Source: Triops longicaudatus (lineage: Eukaryota > Arthropoda > Branchiopoda > Notostraca > Triopsidae). From it: a stretch of DNA of 64,000 nucleotides. The DNA lies in assembly GCA_022885665.1 (NCBI GenBank), contig JAGQDJ010000063.1, positions 62,001-126,000 of the forward strand, written 5' to 3'. Made by a program: the position numbers and the translations under genes. Positions 1-12,022 of the stretch are shown here, in pieces (the stretch's first letter is position 1; each line of letters opens with the position of its first letter). A model generated the notes under the pieces. The model was not told where the DNA came from. It searched no databases and saw only the letters and a program-made list of their open reading frames with translations.

Positions 1-3000
1 TGTTCAACGCCGTCTCGGCCGGTACATAGGCCATGATGTCATGTTCGAACAAACTAAACACAGCCTTCATGAGCTTGGAAACCCCCATTCTCACTTAAAA
101 GACACTTTTAACTTAATTTGACACTTGTAAGCCACTCTTAAATTCTATCTTTAGTGCAAATTACTTCTTGCCACTTATAATTACAGTTTCGCATTTTAGC
201 AAAATAATCCTAGACATTATTAAAGAAACTGGTAACTCAAACTAAGCAAGAGCATGTTCAAGTGCTTGCGAAGGGAAAACGCAACTGGGTCTCACCTGAG
301 GAGTATGTTGAGATCGATCTCGTTGCTGAAGCGGTCCAAGGCAGGTGTGCCTTCTGCCCGTATGCCCAACACCTGGCTCCTTAGGCCACTGTTGGACACC
401 AGGGCCGGGTACCGTTCTGTTAAGATCTCCATAATGTTCACTTGACGCAAAAAACCCACCACCAGTTCGTTGTAAGCCGCTGGAATCGAAGGAACCGGGA
501 CCGGACTCGCGCCTTCTGTCGCCGGACGCGGCGGAGGAACCGGAGGAACGCTCCAACTGGACGCCTTTTCAATGAAAAGTGGCCTCATTACTCTAAACTT
601 TTTTCTTTCATGTCTTGCAACACCTGTTTATAATAGTGTTTCTTTTGCATATTTATTGTTATTCTCCAGCTTTTTCTTTGAACGTCAAGTGTTTGGAAGC
701 CACGCGGGCTAACATTCATTTTTGCTTGCATTTGCATCACTCCCGCAGGGAGGTGGGGGTCATTCTTAAGGCCCATTCACAATCTGGGCAGCTTTTAAAT
801 GGTGAACGGCAATGCCTTGTCTGCCTGAATGCGCCTTTTAACCAACAGTGAAAACTCACAGCGCTGCTTGGCAGCAAGCGCTGTAAAAACGTTCGATTTT
901 CGCGTTAAACAAGCTGTTTGTATGAGTTGCTGCAGTTCCATGCTAGCAGAATGTTCTACTTTCTAACAAGCGTCCTATTATGAACAGACAGGCTGTGTTT
1001 GTCAAACAAGGAAGGGCTATTAAAATAAGTACTATCAATTTGCTTGGCATTTTAATGTTAAACAAGTCTATCAAACGATTCAACAGGTACGTTTTCAAGC
1101 GATCAACTCTTTTTGTAACACATAAATTTGATACGGTGTTTATCTTGTAATTGTATACTTCGCAGTAAAAATATAAAACAACTTTCCCGTCAATTAAACA
1201 TAATCATGCTTTGTTTGCCTATCATTCGTTTCAGCATGGCAGTTTTTTTCAATATTTATTTTAAGGCCATGACCCGCGCTTTGCCCGGACCTGAGCCAGA
1301 CCCGCAACACGGGCTACGCCCGCTATGCCAAGCAGACGGAACTGGCTAATAATGAAAGTTCCCCACTGCAGGAGCCTTACCGTTACGGAATTTTCGAGAA
1401 GCGGCGTGGGTCACACGCCAAAACACAAATTTCAATACAAAAGTAAGCACTCTTTTATAAATTTCCTTTTGTTAGAAAGCTTTTCAGTGTCCTTTAACTG
1501 TTATCTTTCTTTCGTTTCCTACTTCACCTTGTTTATTTATAAATTTTCTTATAAATTAGCATTTAGACGTTATGCTAATTGTTCTTTCTTAAGTTGTACA
1601 ACAAAAGGTGGCAAACTTACACGTGGTGCAGGTGTGCCTCCGCTGTCAGGTGCGTCTCGGTTGCCCAAGGGCAGATTTTCGGGCCGATGGGGTTTCGGAG
1701 CTTCTGCGGCTTCTTGGTGACTGTGGTGGGCCGGTTTGGGCGGCGGGGGCGGGGCTTTGGGCAAACGCGGGTCCATGAAGGTAGTCGTTTGGCTGGAGTG
1801 ATCCACAAAAAACGTTTTGCCGTGCCTGTTCTGTTTGGCTTCCCAGCCGGGCGGCAAGGAGGCGTTTTTTTCGGCGAAAAGGTTCACAAACGTCACCAAA
1901 TCCCTCTGGTGTTGGTACCGCGTAAACGTGACGAGTTCTTCGGTACCTTTGGCTTGACGTAGACGCGTGAGCATGTGACGGAGACTAGGACTTCTACTGT
2001 ATAAACGTAGCGCTTCCTAATCGGGTAAAAAAAAGGATTTTTTTCTTGGAATGAATCACATGTTAAGTCGCTGTAGGGGAAAAACGTAACTTCAACAGGG
2101 AAAAAAGGCAAAGTAGGTTTTGAAAAAAGGACATAAGGTAGGTTTAAAGTTTTCAATCACGCAGTTGAGTACTAAATCTCTTTATTCCTCCGGTTTTACC
2201 TCGTTATCGTGCATGATGTCAATCAAATCCGTGCGGGTTAAGAAATCCAGCGCCGGTAGCGGCTTTGGAGGCGGTTTCGGGGGCACTTGAGTCGTTGGAC
2301 TGGGTGTGGTGGTGGAAGATTGAGCAGGGGTGGAGGGAGGGGGCGGAGTTGGCGCGGCAGAAGCTTGGAGCGGAGGATTAGTGGAGCTCGGAATGCCGTT
2401 TACGGGTTTGGCAGGGCGCTTAATCGTCCGACGTATTGTTTGATACCTGAGATTTACGGAGGAGTAACAAAGATTATTAAGGATAACTTTGATTCACTGA
2501 CTTTGATTGAAATTTCGGTATCTTTAAGATTGGGGTTCTGACTCGAACGCAAAAAATGAGTTCACTGCACACTCCGTGAAAATCGTTCAGAAAGATTACA
2601 ACTTGAATGAAAACCTGGAAATCAAGTAATTAAAAAAGAGTTCATTCAGTTCGAACGGACCACGAGTAGTTAGAACTACTTCACTCTGGATTGAAATAGA
2701 TTTCAGTTATATAAGTTAAAGCAGCTTGAATGTGCTTCAAACTAAATAACTGAAATGATGGAATTGTGTTTATCTCATTTGCACTCACGTAAATGATTCA
2801 TTCCATTTAAAGACCTTAAATGAAATGAGTCAGAAGCCCCACTCCATCAAGGAACACAAAAAGCACAGCTGAAACACTTATTGCGAAACGAAATACAAAC
2901 GCACAAAACAAATGATAAACTACACTAAACAAACATTACTCCAAAACAGACAAAAAAGGACGGATTTTAAGTTAAAATTCGTCTACTACAGTAGACAATT

Positions 3001-6000
3001 GTTTTAAAAGGGTACTTTATAATGATTTCTACTGTACTCATGTAACTTTTCTACTATAAACGTAACATTTTTTTACTTTTTTCAGCGCCCTTTCTTTTGT
3101 TTAATTTTTTTTACCTTCTATCAAGTTGTTGGAAATCTTGAGACAATTCTGAGCTGTTTTGTGCGTTACTGGATGTGGGGCGTTGCCACGTCGTTGTGCG
3201 ATGAACGTGGTCCACGTAAAAGATTCTGCCATGGCTATCAATCCGAGCTTCCCAATCTAAAAACAGCATTTTTTAGCTAAAGTTCCAAAACAACGCGGAT
3301 TAACTCTCACAGACCCAAATTTGAGCTGAGAAAATCAACACAATAATAATTGTTTTCTTACGATTCTTAAATCCACGAAAATTCAAAACTGAAAATTGCT
3401 TCTAATCCAAACCTGACACTTCTACAAAAAGATAGTAGAACGGACGTATCTTTAAAGGACTTGTTCACCAACGACAAGTTTTGAGTTATCGTATTCATAA
3501 AACACAAAAACCAATATCATAAATACAAAAAAAAAAACAATCCCGGAAAAGTATACTGAAGTATAAAAAGGACATCAACATAGTAAGAATTCGACGGTTT
3601 TAAATTACTATTTCTGAAATCTCCAAATTTCAAGATACAAAAATAAAAACGAGACTTCAAAATTTCGTCACATTAAAAAACTTCACATTAAAAATTTCTA
3701 AAACTTGAAATCTGAAATTACGACATATACAAATACATACAAACAAAATTAATAATTAAAAAAAAGAAAACAAGTAAATGATTTACTGGCTGGTAACGGC
3801 TCCCCGTTGGCACTGTCCACCTTCTGGTACTGCGGAATACGATCAGCCAGCGAAGGAAGTTTCCTGGCCAACGTTTTCCACGGTTGCAGCGCCGTTTCCC
3901 CGCCATTCGCCCCCACGACGCCCCCATTTTTGCTCCGCGCCGCTTGGGGTAGCGTAAAATGGTTCGGGTTGCTCTGATGACTACTTTCTTGCCTCCTAGG
4001 TGGCGGTGGCGGCGGTGGTGGCGACGACGGCGCTTCGTCATCCCTTCCCGTCTCGCCTCCATTCGTTGGCTCATTTTTCGACTCACTTTCTTCCGACGTG
4101 AAACTCAGCGCGTTCAGCCGAGTCAACGGCTTATGCACTCTGGGCGGCAAAGGGGGCGGGGCTTCTTGGTTTCTGAGCTTCGAGCTCGGTAAATACTTGG
4201 GGAAAATGGTTTCGTAGATGGCCAGGTTGGCCGAGGGCGTGTCAAACTTGTAAATGGTTTGACCTGTCGTTTTCCACCAAATGGGAAAATACTCGGAAGA
4301 GGGCGTTAAGGCGCATGCCCCGCCCATTCCTGTGGCTGTTACCGTTTCGGTTACCATGGCGGCTGAGGAAGAGGAAGAAGGGGAGGGTTCATCTAGGGGC
4401 GAGAGAACCTCGGAGGGCGTGGCCACGGCACTGGAGTCTCCGTTGGAAGAGGACGAAGCGGAGGAAGATGAGGAAACTTCGGACTCGGAAAAGGACGAGT
4501 TTTCTTTGGCACGCGGGAAGAGCAAAAACGGAGGAAGTGGATCGGTAAACGCTTCACTCGAGTCATGGTTCAGGGCAAGGGGCGGAGATTGCGCCAGACA
4601 AAGCCCATTTTCGCCGTTGAAGTAGCACAAACACAGTTTTTTTACACCTTCCGCATTAAAACAAACGTTAGTAACGTGTTTAATTAATCTGACAGTAATA
4701 CAAATTCCTCTAACTAGTTGAAGTTTATTACAATAATATTGTACTGTACAATAGTATTGTACAATACTACTAGATAATAGTATTTCTTTATAACGAACCC
4801 AATTTTCGCCTATAAGTTACTGTATACGTTCTCGAATCAAATGCGTCTAGAAAACGCGTCGGATGCAACGAACTTCCCTGTTCCCAGTTATAACGAGGCT
4901 ATACTGTGTTAATTTAGTTAGGTTTACTTGTTGAGTAACAAAGCTAAGTTCAATTCACTTCGTTATGTTAAGCTCGTTACGTCATGTCGATGAAGTTTCG
5001 CCAGTTGAATTAGATTTCTTAAGTCACTTTAGGCACAGATTGTGTTTAAGTATGTTGCTTGACAGTTCCGGTTGTTTTTGTTAATTTAGAAAAAATTCCA
5101 ATAAAATTTGTACCGCCAAACTGAGCAAAGTAGAATTCGTCAAGCCTTTACTATTCAAATTCCGAACTGTGATCCCAAATTACACTAAAAAATATCACTT
5201 TTTTGCCACAAAAATAAAACCAATAAAAACGTATCGCTTACACTAGTTTTTTATTGTCAAGTTACTAAAAAAATTAAAATTGTATTCATAAAATATTCAA
5301 TTCCGAAGGGAAACGTTTATTTGCTATACAATAATATTTTAAGTTATGACTTGAATCACAATTTACTTCAACTTACAAAAAAAAAGTAGCTAAAACAGTA
5401 TTTTGGCGAAACGGAAAATAGTCAAAAAGTCATAATTACCATCGGGCACAATTTTCTTATCCAAGAGCCAGAGTATATGTCCTTCTTGTATTCCTTCTAC
5501 TCCATGGCTTTGTTGGTCAATGCACAGTTCTTTGTCTCCTTCTGCCAAAACACGAAAGATTTCACCAATCACATCAAAAGGTTCATGAAAGTACAAAAAC
5601 TTGTGCGCTCCCGTTTAAGGTGCTCTCCTAACTGAAACCAGCCAAACTCAAACTAACTTTCTTTCCCGTCACTGGAAGTGAAACCAGGTGTACCCCTACG
5701 TACCGTACGCACTCTCGTACATACTCACCGTGTACAGGAACTTAAAGGGGGGAAACGCGCTTCCGGTTTCCTTTCCGGAAGCTGCTCCCCATTGGCAAGA
5801 AGGCAAGCAGAAAAAGGAAGGAGCTGCGTTCCAACGAAGACAGAAACAAAGCTTCATTTCCTACCTCTCCCTCCGGAACTTCAATTTTCCCAGAATTTTC
5901 TATTGAAATTGTCTACTTACTTAATGTTCTGACTTTTAATGCAATGGCAGTAGCTTAGATCTCGCTCGCTTTTGAGCTTTCTTTTTAACATCTTTTAACT

Positions 6001-6538
6001 TTTATATATTTTATTTTTTACGTTTTTATTTCAATATTTTTCAAATGTACTTCGTTGTGCTTTAAATTTTTTAAAATTTAAAGCTCTCTATAACTTGTCG
6101 CTGCTCTTGCATTTTCTGGCTGGATTTCTTCATAATTCGGCCTTTTGGTAATTCAGCTCTTTTTAGTTATCATTACGACGCTGATTGAATTTAAAAAAAA
6201 ACTGTCTTTAATGGGCTTAAATAGTAGGGCTTTATTCGAACAATTTCATGAACCGGAATACCTGGATTTGCGGTGTAGAGCGCAATCCAATCTTTGGAGT
6301 GCACGGGCTCGCTGACTTTCCACGTCACCCACATGAGGAGGTGGGTGGCAGGGGGAGGCAGAGGCGTCGCGGAGGGAGAAGCATGGCAGTCGGTCAAGTC
6401 GAAAGTCGGCGGTTGGCTACTCGCCGTGCTTACGGTGCAGCTGCTGCCGTTGCCATTGCCGTGACAGACGACGCCAGCGACGTGCCGGACGTAGAGGCCG
6501 GAAATGGACGAGGGTTGCCTTTGATCGCTGTCCTTCAT
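1..6538 (-). CDS. Hecw: HECW-type E3 ubiquitin ligase, 3' part (HECT domain) outside the window
   Basis: Coding exons in reading order: 6538-6262, 5541-5440, 4647-3787, 3256-3115, 2446-2200, 2016-1621, 564-296, 53-1; all phases agree. The first ATG has an in-frame stop upstream. Residues about 55-150 match the HECW N-terminal domain (WKVSEP..DWIALY, then GHILWLLD). A long Ser-, Pro- and acid-rich linker follows. WW1 is near residue 412 (DSHGRIFYVDH) and WW2 near residue 597 (GKTFFVDH). The AYNELVVGFLRQ segment before the HECT domain is present. Known family role: transfer of ubiquitin to substrates bound by the WW domains. The C2 domain usual between the N-terminal domain and the linker is not seen. 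The 5' edge of the third exon rests on phase and similarity; the acceptor at 564 has a weak pyrimidine tract. Confidence 0.9.
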
Positions 6539-9500
6539 TATGCGCTTTCAGCAACGGGATAAGGGGACACACGACCAACTCGAGTTTCTGCCAACAATAG
6601 CGACACCAACAAAAGACCGATTATAGCAGCTATTGACGAGGCACGAACCAAACCCCTGAATATATATCTTTTCTTTTTGTCTTTTCTATTGTACTTCGTG
6701 TTTTCTTGGATAGATGTTTATGACAAATGGAAGCTTTTTCTTTCTTTTTTAAAAAAGTCTCTTATATCCGGGTTCGACTGCTGGTGTTCATTGACTTAGG
6801 ACATTTCAGTTGTTGGTCTGTTTTAAGTCGCAACTGTTCCATCTAACGGGCACATTATCGACTAATATTTAGATACAATCGTGTTTTTATGCTTGACCGC
6901 TAGATCATGAAATTCATGGATGCTCTTGAGTCTTCCCTCGCTTAACGCGAATACAGTCCTCATCTTGACCCCACATAACGTTATTTTTAGCGTTTTTTTT
7001 ACATTTTTTTTTGCTTTTTTTACTTTAATAGCGTAGGTTAAAGCTTATTGCTGGAGCTTGAAATATAAGAACGTATTTACAATGTCATTATTTGTGTTGA
7101 ACATGTACGGAGAACGGGGGTTTTGTAGAAAAGGTTATATAGCACTAATTTACCGTCTTAAAATGTACAGCTTGCTAGATAAGCTTAAAGACTGTTTTTT
7201 AAATGCTGGAGAAAACTTGACTGAGAAAAATCTAGAAAAAAAAAGAAAATAAAACTGATAAAAAAATAATTGAAATAAATGTTAAAATATAATTACACTA
7301 TCAACTTGCTTTAAAAACAATAAAATACGAGTGTGATAAAAGGAAAGGAGAGATTTAAAATGAAATAAAATTTAACAACTGGTGCATTGAGATAAATGAC
7401 TTCCATATTTGCACACGGGCTGTAGCGTACTTTGTGTATCCACTTATCAGCAAGGTCGGTCTACACCGAGCAAACCGTTTAATGTGCCGTGTTTTCACTG
7501 TTTGCCTGACGTTATCGGGACTAAGCGAACAGACTCGACAAAACACAATTCTGACCTTATTTATTGTGTTTTTATGAAGGCTTGTGCGTATTGAAAATCT
7601 TATTCCTTATATTGTTTACTTTATTGTCTCCTTGTTACACGGCACTAAGTGTTCGATTGATTCAAAAATACTTTCCATTTTTTAAATATTCATTTTTAAG
7701 AAAAGGAGTAGACAATATGTGGACGCATTTCGAAATAATACTCAAATCTACTTTAGGCACTGTGAATAAAGTGAGCTTGTTCAATTTTTGTTCGACTTCG
7801 GCTACTTTTTGAGTACCAATGTGTCGTTTTTTTTTTTTAAAGAAAAATCGAATAAGCTACTGATTCATTATTTTTTAAAACTTTTATTGGGATTCTGGCT
7901 TTTGAGTTTCACGCGTTTTTTCTTATATTTTCTCGCAAGGCTTTCCTGACAGCGACGCGCTTACCTCCGAAAACCCATAAGCTATAACACAGGAAAAGGG
8001 TCAGAGTTCGCTAGGTAAATTTGAACGTCAAATTTGCCTATAAAAATAAAAGGTTTGACTGTTTTAATTTGCGTTACAGAAAGACTGTATCATCTTTATA
8101 CAAGGGAAGAAGTTCTCTGGCTGTCATAGTTATCTTTTGGTAGTGAAAGTTCAAAGACACAGAAAATGTGCCAAAACATGTTTTGAAATTGTCGAATACA
8201 TGACATTTCTCAGAAAATATAAATATTTAGCTTGAATCTATGGATACACTATACAAAGTTTTCGCCGTTTCCGAATTAAATGTCAAATTATAATTTAACC
8301 AACCTTCTTTTTAAACTAGCAAATTTTAAATATATAATATAATTTAAATTAATATTTATATAATATAAACATAAATTTTTTAACTAGAAAATTAAATGTA
8401 CAATAGATAAGAAAAATATAGTTAAAATTATATTAAAAATAACACTTCAACACACTACACGTACTACACAGAAACGATAAGATAAATGTAAACTAATTTA
8501 ATAATTTTGTTGCGTGACAAAAGGGAAATGCAGAATTACAAATTTTACTTAAATTTCACTAGGCTACGGCGTTTGCACCACTAGAATTTGGAAATAATGC
8601 TTCTTAATTCCTCTTGTTACGAAAGCGGAACTCGATCTGCGACTTAATGACGTGGCGCAAATCACTACCGTCACTAAAAGTATTAATTGCAACACTCCTG
8701 CCGAGCGCCTTTGTAATACTAACATAATGAAAATTACTTCACAATTAGATAACATTAATAAATTTCCAAATGTCGAAAATCTGGAAAAAATCAATTACAA
8801 AAATGCAAATAAGAGATTAAAAGTCAAAATTTTAGTTATTTTCGCTTTTTGCTACGTACCTTAACTTATAATCTAACTTAATGCATCCTAAATCAGCTTA
8901 AATCAACTAAAAATAATCTAATTTAACTTAATCACGCCGTTATTTACGTAAAAACTTTACTATTTCTTTTAAACACGTACGCAAAAAAGCTTTATATGCT
9001 TTTCGAGGAAATAATTTAAATTTAATACTGCTAATAATCGCGATTTAAATTTAACTAACTCAAGTTAAGTTTGATCTCTTTATCAAGACGTCAAACGTGC
9101 ATTTTGAGAGACAGGTCAATTTGTTTTTGTCAACAAAAGAAAATCGCGTTTCTAAAGAAACAAAAGGATGCATTGAAGGGATTTGGGGACGGCAGCTGAA
9201 GAAATACAAGGAAACGGGGAAATGAATAGAATCGATAACAATGGAATCAGGGTTTGGTTAACTCGCAAAGAAGTTGCAGCAGAACAATGCTTGTTGGCCG
9301 TCTCACACCCTTGTCTCACGAGCCTAGTAGGCCTACGTGAGGGTGCAATCACCCTTCGTTGCGGCTAAGGGGGATAAAAAGGGGGTGTAAAGTTAACTCG
9401 TGCTAGCTAGAGTGTTGCTTTAAATAGGCTGAAAAACTTAGATTTGGAAAAGGAAAATTTACCTTGGTCTGATGAGTATTTCACGCAGGAGGAAAAGGAA

Positions 9501-9854
9501 AGCTTGAATTACGTAAAGAACATGGTTTATGAGCCGTAAAACTAGTTTTCTATTGCACGGATTACACCAACCTAACTCTGCCTCGCACCTCCTCCTTGTT
9601 ATGAATGACAGGCTCTATCAAATGCGTGAACCGCGAGCGAGCTTTCAAAAGCGCGTCTCTCTCCTTCTTGCCCTATCCGCCATGTTGGGCAATGCTATGC
9701 CTTGAAAGAAGCTGCCATTTTGGAGCGCCATGTTCTGCGAATGGCCCTGTACTCAGCGAATAATCCTGAAAGATTGAAATCCGAACCGGTTGCCGACGCA
9801 AAAACATTAGTTTCTAGCTTTTGTCCAACTGCTTCTTAAAATTTTGGCTTAAAA
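6539..9854. other. Intergenic region between divergent Hecw and Mlf
   Basis: About 3.3 kb, largely AT-rich with long T runs, lying between two divergent genes. It holds no ORF with recognisable protein features. Three items stand out: a small protein-like ORF at 9414-9539, an imperfect hairpin near 9306-9347, and a GC-richer stretch at 9590-9760 with repeated GCCAT-TTG type motifs just upstream of Mlf. Confidence 0.6.
9677..9740 (+). promoter_or_regulatory. Probable Mlf promoter with YY1/Pho-like motifs
   Basis: Three close matches to a GCCATNTTG-type element occur in about 60 bp (near 9679, 9713 and 9727), some 120-180 bp before the Mlf start codon. YY1/Pho sites have the core GCCAT and are common at animal promoters. 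Calling this a promoter is inference from motif clustering and position. Confidence 0.35.
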
Positions 9855-11375
9855 ATGTTTGGATTACACTCCCCCTTTTTTAATGAAGACCGAACGGATC
9901 CCTTTGCTGGGTAATGTAGCTTGCCGTACTTTAAGGTTTCTTGCATTTTGCTTGTCTTTTGTATTAGGAACAAAAACCTTGAGAATGACCCCAAAACTCA
10001 AATAACGGCACATTTTAACGTTAATACCTGCACCGTTAACTTTTACATCCCTGCAAGGGTTACTTTCACACATGCACACTACTGTATTACATATACAGCT
10101 GCGCTTTACTTCCCCGTGTCAGTAATTTTTGTGTCATTCTCCGTGTTGGGACGTAACAGTCACTGGCCATAAAAACCGAGTACGCCGATACAGGTACCCC
10201 CATAGTGCCTGTACCCCTTTTTTATTGACTTTTGCTACGGTTCCTTGCTACGACAGTGAAGCACTAAAAAGCTACTTTTTCTTTTCTTAGTTGAATTAAA
10301 TATCACTAAAACTCTACTATTATGGTAGCTACGTTACTAAGCGGTTTATTTATTTTAGTTTTAATTTTGTATTTATTTTTTGTTAATTTTAGGGTCAACA
10401 ACTTGTTTCAACAAATGGACTCGATGATGCGGTCAGTTTTCGAGCCTTTTGGCATGAACATGGGACCTATGATGAACCCTGCTTTGATGATGGGCGCCCA
10501 TTCGGGCTTTAACAACGTGCCCGCAAGACCACAACCGGCTAATAGTAATCAATTAATGCCTTTTGGTGGCGTCATGGATCCCTTTGGCATGGGTTTGCCA
10601 GGCATGTTTGGAAATATGACTGCCGGACCCAGTTGCCACATGTACAGCAGCTCTTCTTCGATGACGGTTGTAACAGGCGCCGATGGTAGACCTCAAGTAA
10701 ATTTTTCGCAAATTTTGGCGTCTTTTTTTACGTTTTAATAAACAATTTTCGCAACTATTAGGTGTACCAATCGACGAGTTCGACACGGGCGGGCCCTGGC
10801 GGCGTACGCGAGACTCGTCGCACTGTGACGGACACGCGCAGCGGCGTGAAGCGCATGGCGATTGGCCGGCATGTCGGTGACCGCGCTCACGTGATGGAAA
10901 AGGAGCAGAACTTGCGCACGGGCGACGTGGAAGAGAAGGAGGACTTGGTGAATTTGGACGAGGAAGAGCTGCCCCAGTTTGACCAAGAATGGAGGCGTCG
11001 TCACGGTGCCGGAAGAGTCCCGCAACCGGAAATGGCCCCAGCCCCGCGACATTTAGCCCTAACGAATGGCGACGACTCGTTCAGGTCGCATCCTTATCAA
11101 GCTGGGTAAAGTTTTTTTTTTCCTTTTTGAGTCTTGAATATCAGAAATAATATTTTTTAAAAGCAAAAATATAAAAATTCAGTTTCTTAAGAATATTTAT
11201 TTTTAACTAATTATCAGTTAAACTGTGTAAGAAAAAAAGGAAGCAATGAATACGGGAATAACTTTTAATAGAAAAAAATGGTACGGTTTCATATTTTGTT
11301 TTCTTTGTATGCAGGCAAAGCGAGCGCCTGAACGGCCGTCGTCAGCGTCGTTCGCGTGGAGAGACTCATCTCTAA
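9855..11375 (+). CDS. Mlf: Myeloid leukemia factor homologue
   Basis: Four exons: 9855-9910, 10393-10696, 10762-11105, 11315-11375, giving about 254 residues with consistent phases. The first exon encodes MFGLHSPFFNEDRTDPFAG and ends in phase 2, which fits the second exon. Exon 2 is Met-, Gly- and Pro-rich. Exon 3 carries the conserved Mlf core, with GPGGVRETRR, AIGRHVGDRAHV and NLDEEE. Mlf family proteins are small adaptors acting in nucleus and cytoplasm, linked to transcription-factor stability in blood cells and to protein aggregates. The last exon adds a basic tail. The start was chosen over an ATG at 10322, which lies in intron 1. Confidence 0.9.
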
Positions 11376-12022
11376 GCATACCAAAGAGAAGAATAAGTAT
11401 TTTTCAGAAAGTTGTTGAAAGTGTTTATTTGGTCTTTATCCCAGCTTTTGTTAACTATTATTGGTATGGTGGATACATATTGTACGTGAAAATTGTAGTG
11501 GAAAACGCTGGAGAATCTCGATGGCTTAATACAAGTTGTATCCTCAGTTTAGGTTAAACAAAGAACATTCAAGAATATTTTCCAGTTTCCAGTGTAGAAT
11601 TTTGGGTGCAAATTCGTTTTCTTTTTGCAAGCTTCGTATTTTCGACACTCATTTTCGTCTCCATGTTTTCCAGATTAATAGATCGAATTCGTTCGGAAAA
11701 GAGAGTTACAGTGCGTAGAATAGAACCCAGTTAATAAGAACAATAACAAAGAACTTGAAATCAGTTTATTAAAATTTACTCTATGTTGTACAGTACTAAA
11801 AACAATTGCGAGAATTTCACTAGTAACGGAACCAACAATGCGACAGGCGAGTTCAGATTCTCTAAACTTGTTGAAATTCATTCGATTTATTTTTTCCTGT
11901 ACGATTTTAAAGCAGAAATGCAAAAAAGCAATAAAAAGCAAACCAAATCACCATATTGTGTAACTGTATACAGCGACTCAAAAACCGCAAAACTTTAAAA
12001 CCAAAGTAAATTTACTTCAATA
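11376..12022. other. Convergent 3' flanks of Mlf and the orphan gene
   Basis: AT-rich DNA between two stop codons. A TTTATT at 11765-11770 could be the polyadenylation signal (minus strand) of the orphan gene. No coding signal seen. Confidence 0.5.

Noticed and set aside
615..851. ORF with signal-peptide-like start in a Hecw intron
   Set aside because: The first codon is TTG, the composition beyond the hydrophobic start is not protein-like, and no splice context supports it.
1290..1430. Extra minus-strand Hecw exon
   Set aside because: No acceptor AG with a suitable frame, and the flanking exons already join in phase 0.
10322..10392. ATG opening a hydrophobic N-terminus for Mlf
   Set aside because: This stretch is intron ending in TTTTAG; the upstream exon 9855-9910 gives the proper Mlf start in phase.
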